This document shows positions 16,610 through 25,730 of a DNA stretch of 64,000 nucleotides, in pieces. The notes under the pieces are model-generated. The model saw only the letters and a list, made by a program, of their open reading frames with translations. It was not told the origin of the DNA and searched no databases. Each line of letters starts with the position of its first letter. Position 1 is the first letter of the stretch. A program made the translations under genes and the position numbers. This DNA is from Claveliimonas bilis (GTDB lineage Bacteria > Bacillota > Clostridia > Lachnospirales > Lachnospiraceae). The stretch spans positions 2,728,001 to 2,792,000 of the forward strand of contig NZ_AP024845.1 in the NCBI RefSeq assembly GCF_020892095.1. Reading direction: 5' to 3'.

Positions 16610-16619
16610 GATTTTGAGT
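16610..16619. repeat. right attachment core (attR)
   Basis: GATTTTGAGT, identical to 6724-6733. Bases to its right continue as the 5' half of the interrupted tRNA-Leu, and bases to its left belong to the element. Confidence 0.75.
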
Positions 16620-16649
16620 CTTGTGCGTCTGCCATTCCGCCACATCCGC
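16610..16649 (-). pseudogene. 5' half of the split tRNA-Leu(CAA) gene
   Basis: On the reverse strand from 16649: acceptor strand GCGGATG, D-arm region GGCGGAATGGCAGACGC, anticodon stem CAAGA and loop ACTCAAAATC, then a switch to element sequence. It lacks variable arm, T arm and 3' acceptor, which lie 9.9 kb away at 6681-6733. If the host tRNA promoter is still active, it would make a truncated, element-fused transcript. The remaining 140 bases before polA hold no clear gene or strong promoter. Confidence 0.85.
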
Positions 16650-16789
16650 AGGTGGTCTTTTGTAAGAACCGAATGTAAGTATAGCATATTGATATTTGAA
16701 TTACAAGATTTTTCAACAAATTTTTTCTTTTAAAATGGGAAAGATTGTTGTATAGTAGATTCAGTAGCTTTATAAGATGGAGAAAAAAT

Positions 16790-19402
16790 ATGGCGGAAAA
16801 AATTGTATTGATTGACGGACACAGTATTTTGAACAGAGCCTTTTTTGGTCTTCCGGATCTTACAAATTCGGAGGGACTTCATACGAATGCCATTTACGGT
16901 TTCCTTAACATTATGTTAAAACTGCTGGATGAGGAGAAGCCGGAGTATCTTACGGTAGCTTTTGATGTACATGCGCCAACCTTCCGGCATGAAATGTATG
17001 AAGAATATAAAGGGACAAGAAAACCTATGGCGGACGAGCTGCGACAGCAGGTCCCTGTAATGAAGGAAGTCCTCCGGTCCATGGGAATCAGGATCATAGA
17101 ACAGGAAGGCCTGGAAGCGGATGATCTTCTGGGGACGCTCTCAAAACGATGTGAGAGCGAAGGCATGGATGTGACCATCATCAGTGGAGATCGGGATCTT
17201 CTGCAGCTTGCCACGGACAAGGTAAAGATCCGTATCCCTAAGACGAAGCAGGGAAGAACAGAGGTGGAGGACTATTATGCGGCTGATGTAAAAGAGCGTT
17301 ATCAGGTGACTCCTCTGGAATTTATTGATATGAAAGCGCTTATGGGAGATACCTCGGATAATATTCCCGGAGTTCCCGGAATTGGGGAGAAAACTGCGGC
17401 GAAGATCATTACAGAATACCACAGCATAGAAAACGCGTACCAGCATGCCGGGGAGCTGAAGCCGCCCCGTGCATCCAAAGCTATTGTAGAATACTGGGAT
17501 ATGGCAGTGATGAGCAAGAAGCTGGCAGCAATCTGTGTAGATGCATCGCTGGATTATGATATTGAAAGCGCAAGACTTGGAAATATTTTCACGGAAGAGG
17601 CATATACCCTTTTTCAGAAACTGCAGTTCAAAAATCTTTTGAGCCGTTTTGAGGTGAAAGGCCCTTCCCATGCGGTGGAAGATTCCTTCCGGACTGCCGG
17701 AAGCCGCGAGGAGGCGGAACGCATTCTCGAAGAAGCGGCGGAAGCAGAAACTCTGGGTATGGCTGTCTTTCGGAGAACAGCAGAGGCACTTCCGCTTTTT
17801 GCAGGAGAGGCACGGATTGGAGGAGTTGCTCTTTGCTTCGGAGAAAAGGAAATTTACTGTATTCCGGAAGAGAAGATGGAGATAGCGGAACTTCTGGAGA
17901 AACTGGAGAAATTATCTGCCGGCCCGAAGACGTTGTCTGTCTTTCATCTGAAAGAAACAATGAAATATTTTACGCCATCTGTCAAAGACAATTGTTTCGA
18001 TGGGATTATTGCAGCATATCTTTTGAATCCTCTTAAAAATGATTATGAATTTGAGGATGTGGCAAGAGAACAGCTGGATCTTCTTTTGGAAGAGAAGATG
18101 GAAGATGAAAAGAAAGCATGCTATGAAGCTTATACCGCCTATGCGTCAGCTGCTCCTTTACAGGATAAGCTGGAAGAGGCGGGAATGTGGAAGCTTTTCA
18201 AAGAAATAGAAATGCCGCTTGTATTTACGCTTTTTGATATGGAACAAAATGGAGTCCGGGTAGAGGCGGATGAACTGAAAGATTACGGAAACAGACTTGC
18301 AGTTCAGATCAGCAGGCTGGAACAGGAAATCTGGCAGGAGGCGGGAGAAGAGTTCAACATTAATTCTCCGAAACAGCTTGGAGTCATCCTTTTTGAGAAG
18401 ATGGGACTTAAAGGCGGAAAGAAGACAAAAACCGGATACTCTACTGCAGCAGATGTGCTGGAAAAGCTGGCGCCGGATTATCCTGTTGTAGCTAAAATCC
18501 TGGAATACAGACAGCTGGCAAAGCTGAAATCCACCTACGCCGACGGCCTTGCAGCCTTTATCTCGGAAGATGGAAGGATTCACGGGAAATTTAATCAGAC
18601 GATTACCGCGACCGGCCGGATCAGCAGTACGGAGCCGAATCTACAGAACATTCCGGTTCGGATGGAGCTGGGAAGGCTGATAAGGAAAGTATTTGTTCCG
18701 GAAGAGGGATTTGTCTTTGTGGATGCAGACTATTCCCAGATTGAACTTCGAGTGCTGGCCCATTGTTCGGGGGATAAGCAGCTTATTGAGGCTTACAGAG
18801 AGGAAAAGGATATCCACAGAATTACCGCTTCCCAGGTATTCCATACCCCTTTTGACCAGGTGACGGATCTCCAGAGAAGAAATGCCAAGGCAGTCAATTT
18901 TGGGATTGTATATGGAATCAGCTCTTTTGGGTTAAGCCAGGATCTGAGCATTACGCGGAAAGAAGCGGCACAGTATATAGAACAATATTTTCACACTTAT
19001 CCGGGAATCAAAATTTTCCTGGATGATGCTGTGAAACAGGCAAAAGACAAAGGATATGCCGTCACTCTTTTTGGAAGGAGAAGGCCTGTGCCGGAACTTT
19101 CTTCCAGCAATTTCATGCAGCGTTCCTTTGGAGAGAGGGTGGCAATGAACTCACCTATCCAGGGAACGGCGGCGGATATTATGAAAATTGCCATGATCGG
19201 TGTAAATGACCGGCTGAAATCCGGGAATATGAAATCCCGGCTTGTTTTGCAGGTGCATGATGAACTTTTGGTGGAAGCCTGGGAGAGTGAGGCAGAAGAA
19301 GTCAAAAAGATACTGAAGGAAGAAATGGAGCAGGCGGCATCCCTTGCGGTACCGCTGGAAATTGATATGCATACCGGAAAAAGCTGGTATGAGGCAAAAT
19401 AG
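16790..19402 (+). CDS. polA: DNA polymerase I
   Basis: An 870-residue repair and Okazaki-fragment polymerase. The 5'-nuclease domain (1-290) has IDGHSILNRAF, the acidic-site motif EGLEADDLLGT and SGDRDLLQL. The middle exonuclease-like domain (about 295-460) lacks the acidic DxE proofreading motif (it reads AETLGMAVFRR), as in Bacillus-type enzymes, so proofreading is unlikely. The polymerase domain has the A motif DADYSQIELR, the B helix RRNAKAVNFGIVYG and the C motif VHDELLVE. The start at 16790 has GGAG seven bases upstream. An upstream in-frame ATG at 16745 lacks a ribosome site. It is followed 13 bases later by coaE. Confidence 0.97.
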   Translation: MAEKIVLIDGHSILNRAFFGLPDLTNSEGLHTNAIYGFLNIMLKLLDEEKPEYLTVAFDVHAPTFRHEMYEEYKGTRKPMADELRQQVPVMKEVLRSMGIRIIEQEGLEADDLLGTLSKRCESEGMDVTIISGDRDLLQLATDKVKIRIPKTKQGRTEVEDYYAADVKERYQVTPLEFIDMKALMGDTSDNIPGVPGIGEKTAAKIITEYHSIENAYQHAGELKPPRASKAIVEYWDMAVMSKKLAAICVDASLDYDIESARLGNIFTEEAYTLFQKLQFKNLLSRFEVKGPSHAVEDSFRTAGSREEAERILEEAAEAETLGMAVFRRTAEALPLFAGEARIGGVALCFGEKEIYCIPEEKMEIAELLEKLEKLSAGPKTLSVFHLKETMKYFTPSVKDNCFDGIIAAYLLNPLKNDYEFEDVAREQLDLLLEEKMEDEKKACYEAYTAYASAAPLQDKLEEAGMWKLFKEIEMPLVFTLFDMEQNGVRVEADELKDYGNRLAVQISRLEQEIWQEAGEEFNINSPKQLGVILFEKMGLKGGKKTKTGYSTAADVLEKLAPDYPVVAKILEYRQLAKLKSTYADGLAAFISEDGRIHGKFNQTITATGRISSTEPNLQNIPVRMELGRLIRKVFVPEEGFVFVDADYSQIELRVLAHCSGDKQLIEAYREEKDIHRITASQVFHTPFDQVTDLQRRNAKAVNFGIVYGISSFGLSQDLSITRKEAAQYIEQYFHTYPGIKIFLDDAVKQAKDKGYAVTLFGRRRPVPELSSSNFMQRSFGERVAMNSPIQGTAADIMKIAMIGVNDRLKSGNMKSRLVLQVHDELLVEAWESEAEEVKKILKEEMEQAASLAVPLEIDMHTGKSWYEAK

Positions 19403-19415
19403 AGGTGCGAGTAAG

Positions 19416-20021
19416 ATGAAAATAATTGGAATTACGGGTGGAATCGGAACAGGAAAAAGTCTTGTATTGGATTATCTGAAAGAATCCTATGGGGCGGTCT
19501 GCTGTCAGGCAGACGAAGTGGCAAAGCGCCTGCAGAGAAAGGGAACGAAATGCTATAAAAGGATTGTAGAGCATTTCGGAGAAGGGATCCTGGACGAGGA
19601 AGGCAGGCTGAATCGATCTCGCCTTGCCGGGATTGTTTTTTCAAATCCTGCAGAACTCCGGATCCTTAATGAAATCGTCCATCCGGCGGTCAAAGAAAAA
19701 ATAAAAGAACAGATCCGCCGGGAAGAGAAAAAGGAAAGTCCTGTGTTTGTGCTTGAGGCGGCTCTTCTTATTGAAGACCATTATGATGCTTTTTGCGATG
19801 AACTATGGTACATTTATACGGATGATGAAACGAGGAAAAAGCGTCTGATCGCATCCAGAGGATATGATGAGAAGAAGATTCAGGGGATCTTTTCTTCCCA
19901 GCTTCCCTCATCTGTCTTTTTTGAGCATTGTGACCGGGCGATTGATAATTGCAACTCCTTTGAGGAAGCATGCCAGCAGATTGATGATATTATGACGCAA
20001 TTAGGCCTGAAAAAGGGATAG
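19416..20021 (+). CDS. coaE: dephospho-CoA kinase
   Basis: Last step of coenzyme A synthesis: phosphorylation of dephospho-CoA at the ribose 3' position. The protein is 201 residues, with P-loop GITGGIGTGKS at the start, CQADEVAK, the lid region RLNRSRLAGIVF and VLEAALLIE. The start at 19416 has GAGGTG upstream. A longer in-frame ATG at 19344 lies inside polA and is not favoured. A polA-coaE pair is common in Firmicutes and suggests co-transcription. Confidence 0.95.
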   Translation: MKIIGITGGIGTGKSLVLDYLKESYGAVCCQADEVAKRLQRKGTKCYKRIVEHFGEGILDEEGRLNRSRLAGIVFSNPAELRILNEIVHPAVKEKIKEQIRREEKKESPVFVLEAALLIEDHYDAFCDELWYIYTDDETRKKRLIASRGYDEKKIQGIFSSQLPSSVFFEHCDRAIDNCNSFEEACQQIDDIMTQLGLKKG

Positions 20022-20067
20022 CATTGGCGTATACTGATGCAAAAAACCAAAATTAGGAGAAGAGAAT

Positions 20068-20865
20068 ATGAGATTATGCAGCATAGCAAGCGGAAGCAGC
20101 GGAAACTGTATTTATGTGGGGAGCGATCATACCCACCTGCTTGTGGATACAGGAATCAGCAAAAAACGGATTGATGAAGGATTACATACACTGGGAATGA
20201 AGGGTGAAGAGCTTTCTGGCATTTTGATCACGCATGAACATTCCGATCATATACAAGGGCTGGGGGTTTTCAGCCGTAAATATGGTATTCCGGTGTATGC
20301 AACGAAAGGAACACTAAAGGGGATACGGGAATACAAAAGCCTGGGGAAGATGCCGGACGGGCTCCTTCATGAAATTGAAATTGATACAGATTTTCTTCTG
20401 GGAGATCTGACCATTCATCCGTTTGCAATTTCTCATGATGCTTATGAACCATCCGGATACCGGATCGCATGTGGCAAACGGTCTGTGGCTGTGGCTACTG
20501 ATCTGGGCGTCTATGATGATTATACAGTAGACAATCTGAAAGGACTGGACGCTGTGCTTTTGGAGGCAAATCATGATATCCATATGCTGGAGGTCGGGCC
20601 TTACCCCTATCCACTGAAACGAAGGGTTATGGGGGAAAAGGGCCATTTATCCAACGAAGTGTCCGGAAGACTTTTGTGTGATATTCTCCACGACAATCTA
20701 AAACAGGTCGTTTTGGGGCATTTAAGCAAGGAAAATAATTACGCAGAGCTGGCTTATGAAACGGTGAAGCTTGAAGTGACCGTAGGGGACAACCCATACA
20801 GGGGAGAAGACATTCCTTTAATGGTAGCCAGACGGGATGCGGTCTCTGACATTGTTACTGTTTAA
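20068..20865 (+). CDS. yycJ: MBL-fold metallohydrolase, YycJ/WalJ type
   Basis: A 265-residue metallo-beta-lactamase-fold protein. The metal site HEHSDHIQGL is at about residues 52-61, further ligands are SHDAYEP and the aspartate in VATDLG, and GHLSKENN is near the end. YycJ proteins are thought to be 5'-exonucleases linked to DNA repair, though elsewhere the gene usually sits beside walK/walR, not polA. The location after polA-coaE here fits a DNA-metabolism role. Start ATG behind AGGAGA. Confidence 0.85.
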   Translation: MRLCSIASGSSGNCIYVGSDHTHLLVDTGISKKRIDEGLHTLGMKGEELSGILITHEHSDHIQGLGVFSRKYGIPVYATKGTLKGIREYKSLGKMPDGLLHEIEIDTDFLLGDLTIHPFAISHDAYEPSGYRIACGKRSVAVATDLGVYDDYTVDNLKGLDAVLLEANHDIHMLEVGPYPYPLKRRVMGEKGHLSNEVSGRLLCDILHDNLKQVVLGHLSKENNYAELAYETVKLEVTVGDNPYRGEDIPLMVARRDAVSDIVTV

Positions 20866-20894
20866 AATTATGAAATTGAGAGGGATAAAATGAT

Positions 20895-21752
20895 ATGGGA
20901 AAAGTGGCGGTAATTACAGACAGCAACAGCGGTATTACACAAAAAGAAGCAAAAGAACTGGGGATCAGAGTACTTCCTATGCCGTTTTATATTGACGGTG
21001 AGGTCTATTATGAAGATATTACTCTGACACAGAAAGAATTTTATGAGAGGCTGACAGATGATGCAGATATTTCCACTTCACAGCCGGCGCCGGCTGATGT
21101 GATGGAATTATGGGAGGAAGCCCTGCAGGAAGCGGATGAGGTGATATATATTCCTATGTCCAGCGGTCTTTCCGGTTCTTGCCAGACGGCAATGATGCTG
21201 GCGGAAGATTTTGATGGAAAAGTTTTTGTGGTAAATAACCAGCGTATTTCTATTACACAGAGACAGTCAGTTCTGGATGCATTAGAGATGGCGGCGGACG
21301 GAATGAGCGGAAAAGAGATCTATGATGTTCTTATGCGCGAAAAGCTGGAAGCCAGCATTTATATTACAGTGGATACACTGAAATATCTGAAAAAGGGCGG
21401 AAGGATCACTCCGGCGGCAGCGGCTCTTGGCACAGTGCTCAACTTAAAGCCGGTACTTACGATCCAGGGAGAAAAACTGGATGCTTTTTCCAAAGTCAGA
21501 GGAATGAAGGCTGCAAAAAAGGTTATGATGAAAGCCATGGAAAAAGATATTACAGAAAGATTTAAAGGGCATAAAGTCTGCCTGCAGGCAGCTCACACCT
21601 GTGAAGCGGAAGTGGCAGAGCAATGGAAAAGAGAGTTGGAAGAGCATTTTCCGGGATACGACATCCACATGGATGCTCTGTCGCTGAGTGTATCCTGCCA
21701 TATCGGTCCCGGATCTTTGGCTGTTGCCTGCACCAGAGTGGTAGAACGATAA
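20895..21752 (+). CDS. DegV family fatty-acid-binding protein
   Basis: A 285-residue cytosolic lipid-binding protein. DegV/FakB proteins hold a fatty acid and present it to a kinase (FakA). Motifs: ITDSNSGI at the start, TSQPAPADV, MSSGLSGSCQTA and GRITPAAAALGTVLNLKPVL. No FakA partner is in the window. It follows the yycJ-like gene by 29 bases and is convergent with tmcAL. Confidence 0.85.
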   Translation: MGKVAVITDSNSGITQKEAKELGIRVLPMPFYIDGEVYYEDITLTQKEFYERLTDDADISTSQPAPADVMELWEEALQEADEVIYIPMSSGLSGSCQTAMMLAEDFDGKVFVVNNQRISITQRQSVLDALEMAADGMSGKEIYDVLMREKLEASIYITVDTLKYLKKGGRITPAAAALGTVLNLKPVLTIQGEKLDAFSKVRGMKAAKKVMMKAMEKDITERFKGHKVCLQAAHTCEAEVAEQWKRELEEHFPGYDIHMDALSLSVSCHIGPGSLAVACTRVVER

Positions 21753-21782
21753 CCAGGAAGAGAGTATTTTACGGGCAAATGT

Positions 21783-21818
21783 AAAAAGCAGCAGCTTATA
21801 TGAGAACAAGCTGCTGCT
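21783..21818 (-). terminator. terminator of tmcAL
   Basis: Reverse strand: AGCAGCAGCTT (21818-21808) pairs perfectly with AAGCTGCTGCT (21797-21787), then TTTTT. The hairpin overlaps the last codons of tmcAL. Confidence 0.65.
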
Positions 21819-23079
21819 GATATTCATGAATAAATGGAAGACGGAATTTTTCTGTTATGACAGATTCGTAAAGATTAGATGCGAAAATTTCATTTTCCAG
21901 CATTTTTTTTGCGGACATATCAAGATTTTCCTGCTGCGTCAGCTTTGTGATGAGGGGGATCTCGGTATGTCTTTTTAAATGTTTCAGAAGAGGAGCAGCG
22001 TCTTTGCGGAAGCCAAGAATGCGGGCATAGCCGCAGTCGTCATGGTGTCGGTACAGTTCCATATCTTCCTTTTTTATATGAAGAAGAATGTGGAACAGGG
22101 CTCTGCTGATTCTTGTATAAGTGACCTCTCTTGTTTTGAGAAGATCACAGAATTGATCGAAAGTGACAAAATCATTCAGTCTGTTTAAGATCCGGTTGGC
22201 AAGATCCGGGGTGACATCTGCATACTGTGTCAGGCTTTCTTTTGTTTCACACATCAGCTGATACTTCAAAAGAAGAGAAAAATCATTGGCGTATACCGGA
22301 TATCTTGTCCGATGTGTTTCCTCCAGCATGCGAATACAGGCGGAAGGGACCTGGCCTTCCAGGCGGGTCAGGGCATCGGAAAGAGGGGGCTCATCATACA
22401 GCCGTTCTCCTTCCAGATGGATGGCGTTGCTGGCGTGCCACAAAAGCCGGCGGATAGCGGAGGCGGAGCTGTAATTTTCAGAAAGCTCCTCATCGTGATA
22501 GCCGGATACGCGGCGTTTGATGGTATAAACCGCCATACCGCTTTTGCGGCGCATTAGCGCTTTGATGTATTCAATGCCAAGGATATTGTTGGGTTCAGAC
22601 AGGATAAGATCAATTTCTTCATCTTTTGTATAACGTTTCAGGGCATTTTGTCTGGCTTTGGGATAAGAAAGCCCATTTTTCAATTCCTCCTGAAGAAAGG
22701 CGCGGTATTCGGCAGGTTCGTCAGCGGTAATGGAAGCAATCCTCTCCAGAATGTTGAGATCACCACACTCGCTTCCGAAGCAGATGGCATCAATGCAGCC
22801 CAGTTTTTCCAAAATGGAGATAGCGCCTTCAGCAAAATATTCTGCACTGCCGCAGGCATAACATACCGGGAGTTCCAAAACAAGGGGGACGCCTGCTTCC
22901 AGAGCAACCTCGGCTCGGATATGTTTCGGCATAATGGCCGGTGCGCCTCTTTGCACATAATTTCCGCTCATAACGGCAATAACAGCGTCGGCTCCGGTAA
23001 TTTCTTTTGTCTTTTGCAGATGGTACAAATGTCCATTGTGAAAGGGGTTATATTCTGTGATTAATCCGACAATTTTCAT
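21796..23079 (-). CDS. tmcAL: tRNA(Met) cytidine acetate ligase
   Basis: A 427-residue YlbM-family enzyme. It adenylates acetate and transfers it to N4 of the wobble cytidine of elongator tRNA-Met, which sharpens AUG/AUA discrimination. The nucleotidyltransferase motif NPFHNGHLYHL lies at residues 11-21, followed by MSGNYVQRGAPA and GSECGD. The C-terminal RNA-binding region is helical. Transcribed away from mgtE from its own promoter at 23111-23139. Confidence 0.92.
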   Translation of the reverse strand: MKIVGLITEYNPFHNGHLYHLQKTKEITGADAVIAVMSGNYVQRGAPAIMPKHIRAEVALEAGVPLVLELPVCYACGSAEYFAEGAISILEKLGCIDAICFGSECGDLNILERIASITADEPAEYRAFLQEELKNGLSYPKARQNALKRYTKDEEIDLILSEPNNILGIEYIKALMRRKSGMAVYTIKRRVSGYHDEELSENYSSASAIRRLLWHASNAIHLEGERLYDEPPLSDALTRLEGQVPSACIRMLEETHRTRYPVYANDFSLLLKYQLMCETKESLTQYADVTPDLANRILNRLNDFVTFDQFCDLLKTREVTYTRISRALFHILLHIKKEDMELYRHHDDCGYARILGFRKDAAPLLKHLKRHTEIPLITKLTQQENLDMSAKKMLENEIFASNLYESVITEKFRLPFIHEYQQQLVLI

Positions 23080-23110
23080 GAAAATCTCCTTGTATATCTT
23101 TCTGGAATTG

Positions 23111-23139
23111 ATTATACTATATTAGAATATTTCCGGCAA
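23111..23139 (-). promoter_or_regulatory. promoter for tmcAL
   Basis: Reverse strand: TTGCCG (23139-23134), a 17-base spacer, then TATAAT (23116-23111), 31 bases before the ATG at 23079. The spacing to the divergent mgtE leaves no room for a magnesium riboswitch. Confidence 0.5.
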
Positions 23140-23170
23140 CGGACAAAAGAGGAAAGGAGGGTACGTTTCA

Positions 23171-24556
23171 ATGGAAGAAAAAGAAATGTATGAAAAGGAA
23201 TACGAAGAGCGGGAAGAGCTGACAGAAGAACGTATCCTCGAAATGCTGGAGGAGCGTCGGTTTAAGGAGCTTAAAGAAGAGCTGGAAAATAATATGTATC
23301 CGGTGGATCTGGCGGATCTGATGGAAGATTTCAACCAGAAACAGCTGGTGATGGTATTCCGGCTTCTGGCCAAGGAAGAGGCGGCAGAGACTTTTACCTA
23401 TATGGACAGCGACTTAAGAGAAATGCTTATCAATGGCCTGACAGATTCCGAGCTGGAAGAAGTTATGGAAGAAATGTATCTGGATGATACCGTTGACGTC
23501 CTGGAGGAGATGCCGGCCAATGTAGTAGACCGTCTTTTGATGGCAACAGATGAAGAGAAGCGTCAGCAGATCAACCAGCTTCTTCAATATCCGGAGGACA
23601 GTGCCGGAAGCGTAATGAATGTAGAGTATATTGCGCTTAGAAGAGAGATGACGGTGGCGGAGTCCATTTTGAAGATACGGCAGGTGGGATTGAATAAAGA
23701 GACGATATATACTTGCTATGTCACGGAAAAAAGAAAGCTGATCGGTGTTGTGGATGTCAAGGAACTTTTGACGACCAGTGAGTCCAAGACGATTGAAGAG
23801 ATCATGGATACTAATATGCTCTACGCCCATACTACAGACGACCAGGAAGATGTTGCCAACATCATTACGAAATACGGACTGATTGCCCTTCCAATCGTAG
23901 ATCATGAGATGTGCATGGTTGGTATTGTAACAGTAGACGACGCAATGGAAGTCCTGCAGGAGGAAACGACAGAGGACATCAGCATCATGGCCGGTGTCAG
24001 TCCCAATGATGAGTCCTATTTCGGTACAACAGTACTGGAGCATGTGAAAAGCCGTCTCCCCTGGCTTTTGTTCCTGATGCTTTCTGCAACGGTGACGCAG
24101 ATGATCATGAATCACTATGAGAGTGCCCTGGCTGTGATGCCGCAGTTGGCAGGCTTCATTCCTATGCTGATGGGAACTGGTGGAAACTGCGGATCACAGA
24201 GTTCAACTTTGATGATACGAGGACTGGCTGTAGGAGAAATTGAGTTTGGAGATCTGTTTAAAGTGATCTTTAAAGAAGTTCGTGTTGCAGTTTTGATCAG
24301 TTTGATCTTATCTACGGTAAACGGCATACGCATTCTTATTATGGGGCAGGGAGATATCCTGGTGGCGCTTACTATTGGTATGACGATGGCGTGCACGATT
24401 ATTTTAGCTAAAATTGTCGGCTGTACGTTACCGCTTGTGGCAAAAAAAGTCGGTCTGGATCCGGCGATCATGGCGACGCCTCTGATCTCCACGCTGGTGG
24501 ATATCAGCACAGTTACTGTTTATTTTGCTATTGTCAGCGCTGTGTTTAAAATATAG
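23171..24556 (+). CDS. mgtE: MgtE-type magnesium transporter
   Basis: A 461-residue Mg2+ channel. The acidic N-terminal helical domain (about 20-135) precedes a CBS pair (about 140-265; MEEIMDT and DDAMEVLQEET sections) that closes the pore when cytosolic Mg2+ is high. The membrane domain (about 290-460) has five helices and the selectivity segment MLMGTGGNCGSQSSTL. The first 16 residues are unusually rich in Glu/Lys. Strong AAAGGAGGG before the start. Confidence 0.95.
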   Translation: MEEKEMYEKEYEEREELTEERILEMLEERRFKELKEELENNMYPVDLADLMEDFNQKQLVMVFRLLAKEEAAETFTYMDSDLREMLINGLTDSELEEVMEEMYLDDTVDVLEEMPANVVDRLLMATDEEKRQQINQLLQYPEDSAGSVMNVEYIALRREMTVAESILKIRQVGLNKETIYTCYVTEKRKLIGVVDVKELLTTSESKTIEEIMDTNMLYAHTTDDQEDVANIITKYGLIALPIVDHEMCMVGIVTVDDAMEVLQEETTEDISIMAGVSPNDESYFGTTVLEHVKSRLPWLLFLMLSATVTQMIMNHYESALAVMPQLAGFIPMLMGTGGNCGSQSSTLMIRGLAVGEIEFGDLFKVIFKEVRVAVLISLILSTVNGIRILIMGQGDILVALTIGMTMACTIILAKIVGCTLPLVAKKVGLDPAIMATPLISTLVDISTVTVYFAIVSAVFKI

Positions 24557-24613
24557 CTGCCAGACAGCTGCAAAAGGCTGAAATTGTACGGAAAAAGAGA
24601 CATTTGATTCCCA

Positions 24614-24645
24614 AAAGAGACCTTGTTTGTAAGGTCTCTTTGTAT
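24614..24645 (+). terminator. terminator between mgtE and pta
   Basis: AAAGAGACCTT (24614-24624) and AAGGTCTCTTT (24631-24641) form a perfect 11-pair stem with a six-base loop, followed by a short T-containing tail. Confidence 0.75.
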
Positions 24646-24689
24646 TATAATAAAAATAGTGAGAAAAAATGGAAAGGAGTCTTTAAATC

Positions 24690-25685
24690 ATGGGATTTAT
24701 AGATGAAATCAAAGCAAAGGCAAAAGCCGACAAAAAGACAATTGTGCTTCCGGAATCCGAGGATATCCGTACTTATGAAGCTGCACAGGCTGTATTAAAA
24801 GAGGGAATTGCAGATGTTGTCATTGTCGGGAGCGAAGAGGAAGTTGCAAAGAATAAAGGAAACTTCGATATCAGCGGAGCAAAGATCGTAGATCCTGCAA
24901 AAAGTGAGAAAACAGAAAGCTATATTGCAAAACTTGTAGAACTTCGTCAGAAAAAAGGAATGACAGAGGAACAGGCAAGAGAAATCCTTCTGACAAATTA
25001 TCTGTACTACGGCGTTATGATGGTAAAAATGCAGGATGCAGACGGAATGGTTTCCGGAGCATGCCATTCTACAGCAGATACCCTGCGTCCGTGTCTGCAG
25101 ATTCTTAAAACAAAACCGGGAACAAAGCTGGTATCTGCTTTCTTTGTTATGTGCGTTCCGGACTGTGAGTTTGGAGAGGACGGAGTATTTGTATTCGGTG
25201 ACTGCGGGCTGAACCAGAATCCAACGCCGGAAGAGCTGGCTGCTATTGCAGAGTCTTCTGCAGAATCTTTCCGCATGCTGGTGGGAAAAGAGCCAAAAGT
25301 TGCACTCCTTAGTCATTCTTCCAAAGGAAGCGCAAAACATGCAGATGTTGATAAGGTGACAGAGGCAGTGCGAATCGCAAAAGAGGCAAATCCGGATCTT
25401 GAGCTTGACGGAGAACTTCAGCTGGATGCTGCAATTGTTCCGAGTGTAGGAGAATCCAAAGCTCCGGGCAGCAAAGTGGCAGGACATGCCAACGTATTGA
25501 TCTTCCCTGATCTTGATGCCGGAAATATCGGCTATAAATTAGTGCAGAGACTTGCAAAGGCAGAAGCATACGGACCAATGACACAGGGAATTGCAGCGCC
25601 GGTTAATGACCTTTCCCGCGGATGCTCTGCTGATGATATTGTGGGTGTGGTTGCGATTACAGCAGTACAGGCACAGAATCAATAA
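24690..25685 (+). CDS. pta: phosphate acetyltransferase
   Basis: Converts acetyl-CoA + phosphate to acetyl phosphate, the first step of acetate formation with ATP gain. The 331-residue short form lacks the N-terminal DRTGG extension. Motifs: IVLPESEDIRTYEAA, MVSGACHSTADTLRP, LLSHSSKGSAKH and the phosphate site near VLIFPDLDAGNIGYKL. Ribosome site AAAGGAG. It lies 45 bases before ackA, forming a two-gene operon behind a terminator. Confidence 0.97.
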   Translation: MGFIDEIKAKAKADKKTIVLPESEDIRTYEAAQAVLKEGIADVVIVGSEEEVAKNKGNFDISGAKIVDPAKSEKTESYIAKLVELRQKKGMTEEQAREILLTNYLYYGVMMVKMQDADGMVSGACHSTADTLRPCLQILKTKPGTKLVSAFFVMCVPDCEFGEDGVFVFGDCGLNQNPTPEELAAIAESSAESFRMLVGKEPKVALLSHSSKGSAKHADVDKVTEAVRIAKEANPDLELDGELQLDAAIVPSVGESKAPGSKVAGHANVLIFPDLDAGNIGYKLVQRLAKAEAYGPMTQGIAAPVNDLSRGCSADDIVGVVAITAVQAQNQ

Positions 25686-25730
25686 GACGAGGAAAACAGG
25701 ATAAAAATAATAATTCCGGAGGAAAAAGAA

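Larger units (their letters stand above)
6724..16619. mobile_element. degenerate integrative element of Tn916/Tn1549-like ancestry in tRNA-Leu(CAA)
   Basis: An element of about 9.9 kb bounded by 10-base cores in the anticodon loop of a split tRNA-Leu. It contains an NlpC/P60 (Orf14-like) fusion, a TcpC/Orf13-like gene, an AT-rich regulator/ABC/kinase cargo, a KTR zinc protein, a Cro/CI regulator, Orf7- and Orf8-like proteins, an Xis-like protein, a tyrosine integrase and its own tRNA-Leu. Relaxase, coupling ATPase, VirB4-like ATPase and other mating-pore genes are missing, so it should not transfer by itself. It may still excise, since int, xis and both cores look intact. Confidence 0.85.

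Noticed and set aside
16420-16619. Alternative right boundary at the core copy inside the element tRNA (16420-16429)
   Set aside because: The 5' half of that tRNA does not pair with the 3' half at 6681 (acceptor GCCGCTG against CATCCGC), whereas the 16610-16649 half does, and the tRNA at 16375-16460 is complete in itself.
23080-23170. Possible magnesium riboswitch (M-box) ahead of mgtE
   Set aside because: Only 91 bases separate mgtE from divergent tmcAL and they hold a reverse promoter and the ribosome site, which is too little for an M-box of about 160 bases.
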